Below the pieces are notes generated by a model, which was not told where the DNA came from, did not search any database, and saw only the letters and a list, made by a program, of their open reading frames with translations. Below, piece after piece: positions 24,429 to 33,733 of a stretch of DNA of 59,154 nucleotides (positions within the stretch are counted from its first letter, which is position 1; each line of letters begins with the position of its first letter). The DNA lies in assembly GCF_001908105.1 (NCBI RefSeq), contig NZ_MKGQ01000023.1, positions 1 through 59,154 on the forward strand. The letters run 5' to 3'. The DNA is from Xenorhabdus eapokensis. GTDB lineage: Bacteria; Pseudomonadota; Gammaproteobacteria; Enterobacterales; Enterobacteriaceae. A program made the position numbers and the translations under genes.

Positions 24429-24893
24429 TTGCATTCTGTAACAATGTTAAAAAAGAATCAAGATGCAACCAAAAATAAGTTTTATAATATGAACTCACAA
24501 CGATTAATAGATGCAAGAAAAGCCAAAAATCTCTCACAACGAGAAGTCGGAGAGGCACTTGGGGTAAAAGACAAAGAGCGGGCAAGAGTAAAAATAAGCC
24601 AATATGAAAGAGGGGTTTTAACACCGCCATACAATGTTGCCTGCCAACTTGCCGCAATTTTCGATGTACCGCCCTGTTACTTTTACATTGACGATGACCA
24701 TTTCGCAGAGCAAGTTTTGATCCTGTACAAAAAGAATTTTTGTCATAGCCATGAGTTAGAAGACGAAATCATCACTACCCTAACAGAAAAAATGAAGGAA
24801 TATGAAAAAGCCTTTGAGGAATTCAAAAATGCAATAGAGGCGATTAAATCGACTAAAGGGAGAGAGCTTCCCACTAAACGTCAGGAAGATTAA
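24429..24893 (+). CDS. XRE-family regulator with C-terminal coiled coil
   Basis: The frame encodes up to 154 residues. The helix-turn-helix lies in SQRLIDARKAKNLSQREVGEALGVKDKERARVKISQYERG, followed by YNVACQLAAIFDVPPCYFY, a classic Cro/C1-type domain. The C-terminus (about 95-150) is a charged coiled coil that may mediate dimerisation. The start is uncertain: 24429, 24444 or 24489 (MNSQRL), none with a good ribosome binding site. The direct repeats at 24391-24425 lie immediately upstream. It is a candidate lysogeny or copy regulator. Confidence 0.75.
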   Translation: MHSVTMLKKNQDATKNKFYNMNSQRLIDARKAKNLSQREVGEALGVKDKERARVKISQYERGVLTPPYNVACQLAAIFDVPPCYFYIDDDHFAEQVLILYKKNFCHSHELEDEIITTLTEKMKEYEKAFEEFKNAIEAIKSTKGRELPTKRQED

Positions 24894-24988
24894 GTATATT
24901 GCTGGTACAAAGTGCCTTTTTCCTGATATCCTGATCGCATCATTCAGCAAAAACACCCTGTTTGGGTTGGATTTGTGCGCTCAGAAGC

Positions 24989-25018
24989 GCCGGTGTTGAT
25001 ACACCGGCTTTTCTTTTT
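24989..25018 (+). terminator. Intrinsic terminator after the XRE gene
   Basis: GCCGGTGT and ACACCGGC form a perfect 8-bp stem with a TGAT loop, followed by TTTTCTTTTT. It lies 96 bases after the stop codon of the regulator. Confidence 0.85.
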
Positions 25019-25075
25019 CTGGGAGCAAGCCTGTTTACTGTCACTTAAAAGCGGGTGGAATAGCATTATCCAGCG

Positions 25076-25381
25076 TTACGCTGGATGTGAGTGCTGTACA
25101 GGTGTAAACAATCGCGTTAAACGCGTTAAATCTATTTCCTGTTTGGCTTGCGCCAAACTGTATGCCTCTTGAAGCCTCAGCCACATTTCCGGCGTACTGC
25201 CTATCACGTTAGCCAAACGCACCGCCATAGCTGGCGTGACCGCTGTGCGACCTTCCACTACGCGCCCAATCGTTGACGGGGAGACATCCAGCGCCCGCGC
25301 AAGAGTTCGCAGACTAATATTTAAATGCGCCATCTCGTCAGAAATGTAACGCCCCGGATGGGGCGGCATATGTTTAGTCAT
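25076..25381 (-). CDS. higA: HigA-family antitoxin
   Basis: The 101-residue protein is a standard HigA (VapI type): HPGRYISDEMAHLNISLRTLARALDVSPSTIGRVVEGRTAVTPAMAVRLANVIGSTPEMWLRLQEAYSLAQ. It has a complete XRE helix-turn-helix and the family's MWLRLQ signature. Its start overlaps the stop of the truncated toxin (TAATG). With the toxin damaged, it may survive as a repressor or as a defence against other HigB toxins. Confidence 0.9.
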   Translation of the reverse strand: MTKHMPPHPGRYISDEMAHLNISLRTLARALDVSPSTIGRVVEGRTAVTPAMAVRLANVIGSTPEMWLRLQEAYSLAQAKQEIDLTRLTRLFTPVQHSHPA

Positions 25382-25575
25382 TAATGGTAGTCCTCATAAT
25401 TCAGTATATAAACATCACCGTCGTGAAATTCGAAAGTTAACCGCCAGTTTCCTGATACGCTTACCGCCCAAATACCCTTTCGATCTCCCGTAAGGGGATG
25501 CAACTTAAAACTAGGTAAACTCAAGTCATTTGTTGCGCAACACAATACTGACGGAATAAATAAATTTTTATTCAT
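25381..25575 (-). pseudogene. higB: N-terminally truncated HigB toxin
   Basis: The 64-codon frame ends like intact HigB proteins (FKLHPLTGDRKGIWAVSVSGNWRLTFEFHDGDVYILNYEDYH), but normal HigB has about 92 residues. The missing part is the N-terminal helical segment (about 30 residues); in its place are residues unrelated to the family, and a stop lies upstream in frame. The break falls 65 bases from the end of cre. The toxin is probably inactive because the RelE-like fold is incomplete. An unusual variant retaining activity cannot be excluded. Confidence 0.75.
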
Positions 25576-25640
25576 TAACCAATTGGAATTTGTAGAGTCG
25601 ATACCAAAAAGTAAAAAAGTCCAGAAGGGCAGGCGTACCG

Positions 25641-26690
25641 TTATTCATCGGCGCCCCCCTCCACCAGCTCAATCATCACGCTCTTTTTCGCCTCCAGGTT
25701 ACGGATATAGCCCAGCACTGTCTCCGGCTTGGTCCAAGTGCCTTCGTGCATGATCTGGGCGAGGCTGTAGCCGAATGCCGTCATGTCCTGCGCCGCCCCC
25801 ACACGGGCGCTGTGCCCTGTCCAGGTCGCATAGCGGCCTTTGTTTTTGGCCTGTTGATGTTCACCGTACACGACCGCCCATGCGTCTGCAAAAATCTGGG
25901 TCAGCGCACGGTTACTCATCGGTACCCCTGTCGTCACCACCGCCTGATTCGAACGATGCACCCGACAGAACACATAGGCATCGGGGTGCACGCTTAGGCC
26001 GGACACTTCCAGCCATGCCAGCAGGCGGACAGCGGCACGGGGGCTGAGCGCTTTCACCACCCCTTGTCCGTTTACAATCGTTTTGGTATAACCGACATTC
26101 AGTAACACACTGCCATCGCGCTGGTACATCACGTCGCTGACCTTCAGGCGGGCGAGGTTGGACACACGCAGTAAGGTATTGTAGGCCACAAACAAAAATG
26201 CCAGATTGCGGACGTCTTTCAGTTGAGCCGAGGCTTGCCAGGCGGCATCCAGCCGGTTCAGATCGGCGATCCGGAAAGGGATCGCCTGTCCCTCTTGTTC
26301 GCCGTTCACGATAGCCAGCCGGTGGATTTTTTTTAACACGCGTTTTACTTTCTGGCTGTCGCCGGCGGGGATCAAGCCCGCCTGCCGGTGCAACAAATTC
26401 AGCATGGCGGCGCAGCTGCTGATGGTAGCCGGTGCCAGTCCGCGTTCATGCAGCTCCCACAGGTAATCGCGCATATAATCCGCTTCCACCGGCAGATAAG
26501 GACGCCCCTTGGCGAGACACCACTGGCACCATTTGCGCACCGTGATCAAAAACTGGTTCCACGTATTGTCGGCAAAGGCGTCCTTGTCTTTGATAAAGGC
26601 CTTGAGGTTGCGCAGCACCTCGTCATTCAGATCCGCATTATCCGCTATCAGCACTACGTCGCGGCCAACCGCCTTCAATTCCTCTGCCAT
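25641..26690 (-). CDS. cre: Cre-family tyrosine recombinase
   Basis: The protein (349 aa from ATG at 26690, six bases after AGAGAGG; the ATG at 26696 is too close to that site) aligns by eye along its length with P1 Cre. All six active-site residues are present (counting from the ATG at 26696): Arg177 in NTLLRV, Lys205 in GYTKT, His295 and Arg298 in GHSAR, Trp321 in GTWTK, Tyr330 in GYIRN. The N-terminal core-binding domain (about 24-130) is also alike. It should recombine the lox-like site at 26932-26965 to resolve plasmid dimers and help circularise phage DNA. The truncated higB follows. Confidence 0.95.
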   Translation of the reverse strand: MAEELKAVGRDVVLIADNADLNDEVLRNLKAFIKDKDAFADNTWNQFLITVRKWCQWCLAKGRPYLPVEADYMRDYLWELHERGLAPATISSCAAMLNLLHRQAGLIPAGDSQKVKRVLKKIHRLAIVNGEQEGQAIPFRIADLNRLDAAWQASAQLKDVRNLAFLFVAYNTLLRVSNLARLKVSDVMYQRDGSVLLNVGYTKTIVNGQGVVKALSPRAAVRLLAWLEVSGLSVHPDAYVFCRVHRSNQAVVTTGVPMSNRALTQIFADAWAVVYGEHQQAKNKGRYATWTGHSARVGAAQDMTAFGYSLAQIMHEGTWTKPETVLGYIRNLEAKKSVMIELVEGGADE

Positions 26691-26696
26691 CAACAT

Positions 26697-27121
26697 CCTC
26701 TCTTTATTGGTTGCGCTACGTAAAAAGTAACGTAATAAACCCCACGAGGGGCGCAGATTTCACGTACACGCATCATTTACTGTTAACAAAAATCGTCGGC
26801 TATTTATCACTAACCGTGTCCGTTTCAGGCGGGCGAAATACAAGTCCATCCTGACCGTATTCCTACTGCAATAGTTACATAGCCTGACAATTTCACGTTT
26901 GACGGTCACGCCCTGCCCGTTTTCCTTCTGTCTAACTTCGCATAAGTACCATTATGCGAAGTTATCTGATTGTTGTCAATCCCGCCCAAAAGTAGAGGGA
27001 ATGATGAGCGGAGTTAATACGAGGCGGGAGAATTTTAGTTTCACAAAGTTATAATCTCATTCCTTTTTATTTCTGGCGGTACTTTTACTATCAGACCAGA
27101 TTTTCTTCACACCAAGGAACA
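26697..27121. other. Non-coding stretch upstream of cre
   Basis: Apart from the lox-like site (26932-26965) no gene is seen in these 425 bases. The divergent 66-aa gene begins at 27122, so promoters for both directions should lie here, as in the region upstream of cre in P1. Confidence 0.6.
26932..26965. other. lox-like recombination site
   Basis: Twelve-base perfect inverted arms TAACTTCGCATA (26933-26944) and TATGCGAAGTTA (26953-26964) flank the asymmetric 8-base spacer AGTACCAT (26945-26952). This is the loxP architecture. Each arm differs from loxP at one inner position (C for T in TTCGTATA). The outermost base is C on the left, where loxP has A, and T on the right as in loxP. It lies 242 bases upstream of the cre start. 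The spacer differs from that of loxP, so exchange with loxP should be poor even if P1 Cre binds the arms. Confidence 0.92.
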
Positions 27122-27322
27122 ATGAAGACAATGGAAATTACACGCTATACCACACAAACCCTGATCACGCTGGCAAACGAACTGAACCTGGATCTGCATG
27201 ACTGTGAACTTCCGTATATCCTCACCCGCCATCTGTACACCCTCCAGTGTGTGATCCATTCCGACGGTTCCTCCTGTGATTACCGTACCATTTTGCTCCA
27301 TACGCTGAAAAGTTTGAAATAA
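27122..27322 (+). CDS. Small unknown protein, 66 aa
   Basis: AAGGAAC precedes ATG 27122. The product is helical with a Cys residue in each half (LHDCELPYILTRHLYTLQCVIHSDGSSCDY) and resembles nothing I know. It is divergent from cre, on the other side of the lox-like site. It may be regulated together with the next gene (27439), from which it is separated by 116 AT-rich bases. Coding is likely given the ribosome binding site, but the function is open. Confidence 0.5.
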   Translation: MKTMEITRYTTQTLITLANELNLDLHDCELPYILTRHLYTLQCVIHSDGSSCDYRTILLHTLKSLK

Positions 27323-27438
27323 GCCGACAATTGTTACTTTTAACAGGAAATATCTAACTAATTTTTTATTACTTTTCGCAAACCTGATAAAGTTATAAAT
27401 ATAATGCGTGTAAAATATGACCGTTAGGAGTGAGTTTC

Positions 27439-28371
27439 ATGGACGCTTTCAATGACAGAATTTTTGAGGAAAGGTATAAAGACTTTCTGAAAACACGGAA
27501 TGAGTGGATGAAGATGGTCTTCAGCCACGCAATTTATGTCGATATCAGTGCTCAGGGCGCGGTTTACCGCCCTGTTGCGATACTGACCGATAAAATGACC
27601 CTGCAACGGGCGGAAGAATTACGGCTGGCATGGCAACAATTCGCGGAGTGGGCAGAAGGCAAACGGGCGGCGGGACTGTCCTCAGTTCCTTCGAAAATTT
27701 ATGCCCCTGTCCCTGACATTCTCAAAGGCGTGAAGACCTTCACCGTGGGCATATTCGAGGCCACCAGCACACAAAACTTTCTCCGTGAAGAAATTCTCCA
27801 AAAAATAGAGAAAAAATTGAATCAGTTGTATAAAGTAAAAGAGAAAAATCGGTTCTCCATCATTGATCTGGAACAGGACAGAATCATGATGGAGGCGTAC
27901 CCGAAAGGGACGCGGTTTCGCCGCCGTTTAAGCGGTTACAGGGATATTGTACTGGATATCGGCGCGGACAACACGGATAGGGTTAAGAAACTGACCAGGA
28001 AAAGCGTTAAAAATCCGAAAGATGAACGTTATCGCGTCAGTGCGCATGGCGTGATTATTGACGGAAACAGCCTGAATGCCCCTGATGCTTATGACATCAA
28101 TTGTGGCGAAAAACAAACCTGTCCCAGCTGCTATGACCTTATTTCACCGGTATGGTGCTCCCTGTTTTCTAGCGGCTCATTGTACCTCATTGCTGATATT
28201 GAGCGCGCCGAAGCCGCACGGAAATTTGTGGCGGACAACCCCCCTAAGTCCAGCCCGATCCCCTATAAAAAAAATGATCCGAAGCAAAAAGAAGAACAAC
28301 GCTTGAACAGAATTGCAAAAGCACAACTGCAAGCACAACAATATGTGAAACAAAAAACGCAATATTATTAA
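27439..28371 (+). CDS. Unknown protein, 310 aa
   Basis: I do not recognise a family. AGGAG lies eight bases before ATG 27439 (a GTG at 27430 is also in frame). The N-terminal half is helical with a basic stretch (KKLNQLYKVKEKNR, about residues 132-145), followed by a beta-rich segment with many Arg/Lys, then a Cys cluster (CPSCYDLI, about 230-237, and a nearby WCS) that could bind zinc, and a basic, Gln-rich C-terminus. It converges on the terminase genes. It may bind nucleic acid. Confidence 0.6.
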   Translation: MDAFNDRIFEERYKDFLKTRNEWMKMVFSHAIYVDISAQGAVYRPVAILTDKMTLQRAEELRLAWQQFAEWAEGKRAAGLSSVPSKIYAPVPDILKGVKTFTVGIFEATSTQNFLREEILQKIEKKLNQLYKVKEKNRFSIIDLEQDRIMMEAYPKGTRFRRRLSGYRDIVLDIGADNTDRVKKLTRKSVKNPKDERYRVSAHGVIIDGNSLNAPDAYDINCGEKQTCPSCYDLISPVWCSLFSSGSLYLIADIERAEAARKFVADNPPKSSPIPYKKNDPKQKEEQRLNRIAKAQLQAQQYVKQKTQYY

Positions 28372-28452
28372 CTCGGTAAACCCACACACATGAATGATAT
28401 GAAATCCATGCTATTGCAACCATGAGGTCATGTTGCCTTTGCTTTCGTCGGT

Positions 28453-29976
28453 TCAGGAAACTGACGAGAAATCATCATAATCATCAAGATATTTCATTGC
28501 TTCAGAACGGGTAGCGACTTCTTCAAAACCGACGTCTTCATAAGCGGGAACAAAGTCACACAACATACCAAAACAAAATGTATCCCACCTATCCGGAGAG
28601 CGAATATTGAGCTTCGCTCTCATCATTTCTTTTTTCATAATCACCCAGCGCCCGTTCTCATCAATCTTGACCGGGATTTTTGAGGCTTGTTCCGCGGTCT
28701 TCTGGCTTTTGTCCAGCCGCATTCGGCCATGACGGATCGCCCGTTGTGCGGCAATATTGGCGTAAGCCCGCTGATTGATGTACCGGTTGCGATCATACTT
28801 GCTGAACATTGGCTTACCCCACCGGATGCGCTGAACATCACGGCCGCGACGCTCCAGGATACTCGCCGTGTCAGAACCCACACCATCACTGTCCACCACG
28901 AGACTGATATTGGGATACACGGCCGGATCACATTCCAGATGAATAAACTCACCAAACTCCACCGGATCACAAGCGCCGTCCATTTCTATCAGTTTGTAGT
29001 TCACCAACCGGCGCTTATCACCACGAGTACCAGAGACTTTACAGATATTCAGGATGGACTTATCCCGCCCGTTACCGACGTCACACAGAGCGACCCAGCC
29101 CCAACCCTTTTCAAGGTACACTTGACGTCTGGCTGACCGATCGCATTCATCCCGTCCCAATAAATACCCCGTGACGGATTTCGGAAACTGGCCCAATACC
29201 TTGATCTGGTATTCCACGCTGTCACGGCCACCGTATTCGGCCAGCTTCATTTTGATAAACTCCGGTTCAACCAGGGGAGATTCCTCTGAATTGAGCGTAA
29301 TCGCCACATACAGACCATTCGGGTTATCGGGGTGTTTGGCGAGGCTGTGGTGGGTATCGTAAAAATACCCACTGGGGCGGGTTGGCTGGGACAATAACAG
29401 GATACGGTTATCTTTCTGTGTCAGCGCACCGGTAATGATACCAAAGGCTTTATCTGACACCCCTGACGCTTCATCAATAATGTAAAACAGGTATTCGGCG
29501 TGTTCACCGGCCAGCGCTTCTTCATTGCCCAAACGGAAGCCTTTGGGAATGACCGTCCAGACGCCCTTCCCTCCCAGCGCGTAAAATGCGGTATCGGTCA
29601 GCACAAAGTAATTTTGCAGCCACGGAAAGCGCCGGATACATTCATGCCAGTTCATCTTCAGGTACTTAAAGATGCCCGTCATCACCTGCTGAATTTTGTT
29701 CGCAATAATGATCACACGAGCGTTAGGATGGAACAGGATGAAACACAGGATCATGATACTAGTCATGTCGGATTTGCCCGTTCCGTGGCCGGAAGTAACA
29801 CTGGTTTTGCTGCCGCACTCCTGTACCGACTCCAAAATCAGGTCTTGTTGCCAAGTGGGGATTTTACCGAAAAGATGGACAGCGGCCAGTCCCCAGTCGT
29901 AACGATATTTGATGACTATCTCCCGCCAGCGGGGATCACTGACAACGCTGCGTTGTTTCTTTCGTCCTGATGCCAC
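28453..29976 (-). CDS. pacB: Terminase large subunit (PacB-like)
   Basis: The 507-residue protein carries a full terminase set: Walker A SGHGTGKS (62-69), Walker B LFYIIDEA with Asp168-Glu169 (163-170), coupling segment LLLSQPTR, and a nuclease domain with Asp299 in [21 protein letters not shown] and a late SPDRWDTF. It packages DNA by headful packaging and cuts the concatemer. Its length is close to P1 PacB, and it follows a PacA-like gene in the same order as in P1. The start codon is GTG at 29976, overlapping the TAG of pacA (TAGTG), so translation is coupled. Confidence 0.88.
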   Translation of the reverse strand: MASGRKKQRSVVSDPRWREIVIKYRYDWGLAAVHLFGKIPTWQQDLILESVQECGSKTSVTSGHGTGKSDMTSIMILCFILFHPNARVIIIANKIQQVMTGIFKYLKMNWHECIRRFPWLQNYFVLTDTAFYALGGKGVWTVIPKGFRLGNEEALAGEHAEYLFYIIDEASGVSDKAFGIITGALTQKDNRILLLSQPTRPSGYFYDTHHSLAKHPDNPNGLYVAITLNSEESPLVEPEFIKMKLAEYGGRDSVEYQIKVLGQFPKSVTGYLLGRDECDRSARRQVYLEKGWGWVALCDVGNGRDKSILNICKVSGTRGDKRRLVNYKLIEMDGACDPVEFGEFIHLECDPAVYPNISLVVDSDGVGSDTASILERRGRDVQRIRWGKPMFSKYDRNRYINQRAYANIAAQRAIRHGRMRLDKSQKTAEQASKIPVKIDENGRWVIMKKEMMRAKLNIRSPDRWDTFCFGMLCDFVPAYEDVGFEEVATRSEAMKYLDDYDDFSSVS

Positions 29977-31151
29977 TACCGCGCGTCCCCATCATGATAA
30001 ATATCCTCCGTGGCCTCATAGTCATAGTCCGGCTCGTCGTCCAACGCATCCAGCAATTCGCCTTCGCGACCTTCGCCCAGATGATCAACATCTCCGTAAC
30101 CGCCTTTATCGACAATTTCATCAACTTGCTGGCGCTTAACAACAATATAGGCATCACGTCCGGCTTGCTGCGCCCGATACGCCCTGGCCTGCCTGTCCAG
30201 TTCATCCTGATCAATAATTTCGTTATCCACCTCCTCGCCCTGCGACTGTTTCAGGTCGTGGCGCACTTTATCCAACAAGGCGGGTGGCACTTTCCCTCCG
30301 TTGGACTCGATATAAATCGCCGTTTGCATGGCATCCCAGCCCTGCTCCTGCTGAAGGTGATAAGCATTGGCGATAACCGTCGTCTCCCCCATCTTAACCG
30401 CGTGCTTTTCCTCTTCACGGCGATCCTTCAGTAACCCCTGTTTGATGGCGGTCATGGTGCGCATAAAATCGGTCATGGCATACGAACAGTCATTCAGCAT
30501 CTTGAGCTGCTTAAATACCGGATGCAGCGCACCTTCATCGCCGGAATCAAAGTCAGCCTCCTGTTTTTCTAACTCTTCGATGGAGCGATCCCGTACTCGT
30601 TCCACGAGTGCAAAGTGTGCCAGTGCCCGTCGCATCAAATCCACTTCTAATACATCCAAATAGCCGGTATCCATCAAGGTCTCGGCTTTGTCTACATCTA
30701 TACTTCGGGGGCTGGCATATCGGCCATGTTTCATGGACAGTTCATTGCCCACCGTCAAGCGGCGACCGGCTCCCCGTGGCAATTTCTGGTGTGCGACGAT
30801 CTCAGCTGGCGGCATGATCATTTTCGCGTTTTGGCTTTTGAGGTGATTGGCCTGCTGACGATGATCACCGGTGTCTGCTCCCACCTTTGTCTTATTTGGT
30901 TTAACACTCGTATTGGCGCGGCTTTTCCGGCTTTTTTCCAGTTCTTTATTAGCAGCACTTTGGGTAGGTTGATGATCATCTTTCGCAGCGTGATCATTGC
31001 CTTGATCATCTGGCAAGAGGGGACTGGCCGAACGGAGATAACGCCGGGCGGTATTCGGGTTCAGATGATAATGTTCGGCATATTCACGGATACTGATCCC
31101 CTTTTCAGCGCGTAGTCTGTTGAAGTTTGATACGTGTTCCTGCCAGTTCAT
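29976..31151 (-). CDS. pacA: Terminase small subunit / pac-recognition protein (PacA-like)
   Basis: The 391-residue protein starts [18 protein letters not shown] and includes an N-terminal helix-turn-helix ([20 protein letters not shown], about residues 24-43) that closely matches P1 PacA as I remember it; the C-terminal acidic region with [10 protein letters not shown] is also similar. The start at 31151 fits that comparison; an in-frame start at 31196 would add 15 residues. PacA binds pac, and the TGATCA cluster lies within codons 48-112 of this gene. In P1 this binding depends on Dam methylation; a Dam gene is present at 49.9 kb. Confidence 0.88.
   Translation of the reverse strand: MNWQEHVSNFNRLRAEKGISIREYAEHYHLNPNTARRYLRSASPLLPDDQGNDHAAKDDHQPTQSAANKELEKSRKSRANTSVKPNKTKVGADTGDHRQQANHLKSQNAKMIMPPAEIVAHQKLPRGAGRRLTVGNELSMKHGRYASPRSIDVDKAETLMDTGYLDVLEVDLMRRALAHFALVERVRDRSIEELEKQEADFDSGDEGALHPVFKQLKMLNDCSYAMTDFMRTMTAIKQGLLKDRREEEKHAVKMGETTVIANAYHLQQEQGWDAMQTAIYIESNGGKVPPALLDKVRHDLKQSQGEEVDNEIIDQDELDRQARAYRAQQAGRDAYIVVKRQQVDEIVDKGGYGDVDHLGEGREGELLDALDDEPDYDYEATEDIYHDGDAR
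30815..31008. other. Candidate pac packaging site (TGATCA hexamers)
   Basis: Five TGATCA hexamers fall within 194 bases in the 5' part of pacA: 30815, 30862, then 30973, 30991 and 31003. They form two groups (two and three), separated by 105 bases, like the left and right hexamer clusters of P1 pac, which lie on either side of the cleavage region and an IHF site. Two further TGATCA occur at 30082 and 30208, outside the cluster. GATC is the Dam target, as in P1. Confidence 0.8.
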
Positions 31152-31374
31152 CCCTATCAACCAAAGTAAATGCTCAATATCGGTGATGATACACAAGCCT
31201 TAATATGTTTGATTAACGCAATTTAGAAGTATGTTACTGAGTCACAAATTGTTCTTATCCAACTAAACTGACAATTTTTACTGTTCCATATCTACCTAAT
31301 CTTATCTTTTTGTTTATTTAACACTCTCATCAAATTACATTAAAATAACACGCAGTGCATTAAATGTTGTTTTT

Positions 31375-31390
31375 GTGCATTCAAATGCAC
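31375..31390. promoter_or_regulatory. Palindromic operator upstream of parA
   Basis: GTGCATT-CA-AATGCAC is a perfect 7-bp inverted repeat 82 bases before the parA start. Half-sites AGTGCATT (31354) and AATGCACT (31441) flank it. P1-type ParA proteins repress their own operon through such repeats; that they do so here is inferred. Confidence 0.6.
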
Positions 31391-31471
31391 TTTTACATTA
31401 TCATTACTTCATTTCTTGATTTTGTTTTAATCGCATCTATAATGCACTTAAACAATAAAGGAGATACATTT

Positions 31472-32716
31472 ATGAAATTATTAGAAGACATATCCGCCAT
31501 CGGGCAGCGTATGAAAAGCGAACAGTGTTCACTCAAGGAATCAATTACTGAGTCTTCTCGTGTAAATGTTTCAGATGAACAGGTCGATGGGCTAGATCGT
31601 TTGATTTACAACCACTGCATGAATAAGAAAGCATTGTCTGACTTATTTGGAAAATCCAGAAACACATTTAGTAAGATTCTGGCTGAATTAGAGAACCAGA
31701 AAATGATAAGTGAACCTATTTATCAGAATAAAAATCATCTTTATACACGTTTTGATGTTCAAACCATCATGGATGCGTTGGGCGCACCTAAATATAGTGA
31801 TACGTATATCCCCAGAGTTATAGTCACGGAAAATCATAAGGGTGGGACGGGAAAAAGCACAACTACAGTGACATTAGGCACTGCTGCCGCTCTGGATCTA
31901 AATCTGAATGCTCGTGTCTGTATTATTGATTTTGACCCTCAAGGTTCTATTGGTAGCATGATCCGCTCAACCACTGAGGATGACGTTTTTCTGACAATAA
32001 CAGATATCTTACTTGCCAACTATGAACCAGAAGGTGAGTTTTCTAAGTACCTCAACGTTGGGTATTCAGAAGAGAAAATCATTAGTAACATTCCGTTTAG
32101 TACTCACTTGCCGAATCTTGATGTAATTCCTGCATTTCCTACAGATGATAGATTTACCGACATATACTGGAGTGTGAGCAAAGAAGAAAGAAATGCTCTA
32201 CTAACCCGATTCCGCGATATTGTGATACCGATTCTAAGAAAGAAATATGACTTAATTTTTATTGATACTCCGCCGCAAGATTCTCCGATTATCTGGTCAG
32301 TTACTGAAGCTGCTGACGGATTATTGGTGCCAATTACTCCCCGTGAGTATGATTTTGCTTCAACCACAAATTACATGTTGACGCTTGCTTCCCGTTTGGA
32401 ACAGTTCCCATCACGTGGCAAAAATATCAAATGGATGAAAATTCTTGCAGTGAATGTTGATGATAAAAGTCAACATGAAATGCGTACTCTCAATAAACTT
32501 GTCAGAACTGTTCAAGACAAATTTATGACAACTAATATCAAACACTCTGAGGCGTTTGTTGCTGCGGCAGAAAAAGGTCGAACTGTGCTTGATATTAAAA
32601 AATCAGAAGAATTGTGTTCACCTAAGCAATTTGATCTCGCTGAGATGTCTGTGCAATCGGTATACCAACAATTTATAAATGAGATAAAAATTATCTCTAC
32701 GAAAAGTGAGGGATAA
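31472..32716 (+). CDS. parA: ParA partition ATPase (P1 type Ia)
   Basis: The 414-residue protein begins at ATG 31472, eight bases after AAAGGAG; an upstream frame to 31364 lacks such a site. It has an N-terminal helix-turn-helix domain (CMNKKALSDLFGKSRNTFSKILAELE, about 49-74), a deviant Walker A KGGTGKST (123-130), DFDPQGS (153-159) and a later LIFIDTPPQDSP. These features define type Ia partition ATPases such as P1 ParA, which move plasmid copies over the nucleoid and repress their own promoter. parB starts three bases after its stop. Confidence 0.93.
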   Translation: MKLLEDISAIGQRMKSEQCSLKESITESSRVNVSDEQVDGLDRLIYNHCMNKKALSDLFGKSRNTFSKILAELENQKMISEPIYQNKNHLYTRFDVQTIMDALGAPKYSDTYIPRVIVTENHKGGTGKSTTTVTLGTAAALDLNLNARVCIIDFDPQGSIGSMIRSTTEDDVFLTITDILLANYEPEGEFSKYLNVGYSEEKIISNIPFSTHLPNLDVIPAFPTDDRFTDIYWSVSKEERNALLTRFRDIVIPILRKKYDLIFIDTPPQDSPIIWSVTEAADGLLVPITPREYDFASTTNYMLTLASRLEQFPSRGKNIKWMKILAVNVDDKSQHEMRTLNKLVRTVQDKFMTTNIKHSEAFVAAAEKGRTVLDIKKSEELCSPKQFDLAEMSVQSVYQQFINEIKIISTKSEG

Positions 32717-32719
32717 GCC

Positions 32720-33733
32720 ATGACAGATATAGAACGTGGTAATAATAAAGATATTTATCTGAGTGGGCAAAAGAGAACTGGCTTTGAACAAAGAAGTGGT
32801 TTGCCTTCATTGAAAGCTGTATCAAAGTTAAAACGTTTATTTACCCTTTCCGATGGTCGTAAAGTTGAAGCTGAACACATTGTTATCAGTGCCGATCAAG
32901 TCGAAAACCTAACTACCATTCATGAAATGAACCCGCGTAACCAAAATGCATTAGATGACCACGCAGTTCGTGATATCCTAGAACAGATCCGGTTAAGAGG
33001 AGTAGACACCGAAGGTGTTGCAATTAAACGCAGTAATAAATTTGTCCTTATTGAGGGAAGCCGGCGTAGATATTGCTGCCTAAAAGTAAAGGCAGATTTG
33101 CCATTGTGGGTGTTACCGGATGATCTGACAACAGAAGATATTAATGCACTGATCAACGCATCGCAAAGTTCGAAGAAATTTTCATTCCGCGAAGTAGGAA
33201 AGCAATACCAAGAAAAAATGAGATCACTTGGGTTTAATACTAACGAGGAATTAGGACAGTATTTAGGTGTAAGCGTGGAATCCGTCCGTAAACGTATTCA
33301 AGCTGCGTTGATTGATGAGAGATTTATATCTATCTTCCCTGATTCAGAAGGTATACCAAATAGCTTCTATTCACGTATAGCAAAAATCCAGAGATTAGCA
33401 GAAAAGAATAAACTCAATTTCGATAAATTATGTGCCAAAGTTGCTGTTGAAACTGAAATAGGTGATGTCATTGATATAGAAAGGAGACAGCGCTCCATCA
33501 TGGATGATTTAACGGTTTCCTTAGAATTGATGACATCGAACAATCCAGTGAAAGGTTGGGAAACTGCTGATCTGATTTCTTTCGATAATAAAGATAAATA
33601 TGCACGAGTAAGTCGCAGTGCGAACGGGCGTAAGGTGAAGTTTGAATTTAATAGATTGAGTACCAATCTTATAGAAGAAATTGAGCAATTGATTATTGAT
33701 CGACTAAAAAGCGAGTCTACCTCAGTGGGGTAA
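32720..33733 (+). CDS. parB: ParB centromere-binding protein (P1 type)
   Basis: The 337-residue protein matches P1/SopB-type ParB: N-terminal ParA-interaction region, GSRRRYCC (about 113-120) in the CTP-binding box, a helix-turn-helix in NEELGQYLGVSVESVRKRIQAAL (about 175-197) and a C-terminal dimer domain. It should bind a centromere-like site, probably the repeats directly after the gene, load onto flanking DNA and activate ParA. The last codon overlaps the first repeat. Confidence 0.92.
   Translation: MTDIERGNNKDIYLSGQKRTGFEQRSGLPSLKAVSKLKRLFTLSDGRKVEAEHIVISADQVENLTTIHEMNPRNQNALDDHAVRDILEQIRLRGVDTEGVAIKRSNKFVLIEGSRRRYCCLKVKADLPLWVLPDDLTTEDINALINASQSSKKFSFREVGKQYQEKMRSLGFNTNEELGQYLGVSVESVRKRIQAALIDERFISIFPDSEGIPNSFYSRIAKIQRLAEKNKLNFDKLCAKVAVETEIGDVIDIERRQRSIMDDLTVSLELMTSNNPVKGWETADLISFDNKDKYARVSRSANGRKVKFEFNRLSTNLIEEIEQLIIDRLKSESTSVG

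Noticed and set aside
26388..26723. 111-codon plus-strand frame over the cre 5' end
   Set aside because: The cre frame on the other strand is firmly identified, and this frame has no homology or start signal.
26932..26965. A canonical loxP site
   Set aside because: One base differs in each arm, the outer left base differs, and the spacer is unlike that of loxP; it is lox-like but not loxP.
31364..31471. Upstream extension of parA
   Set aside because: It runs through the palindromic operator and lacks a ribosome binding site; AAAGGAG precedes ATG 31472.
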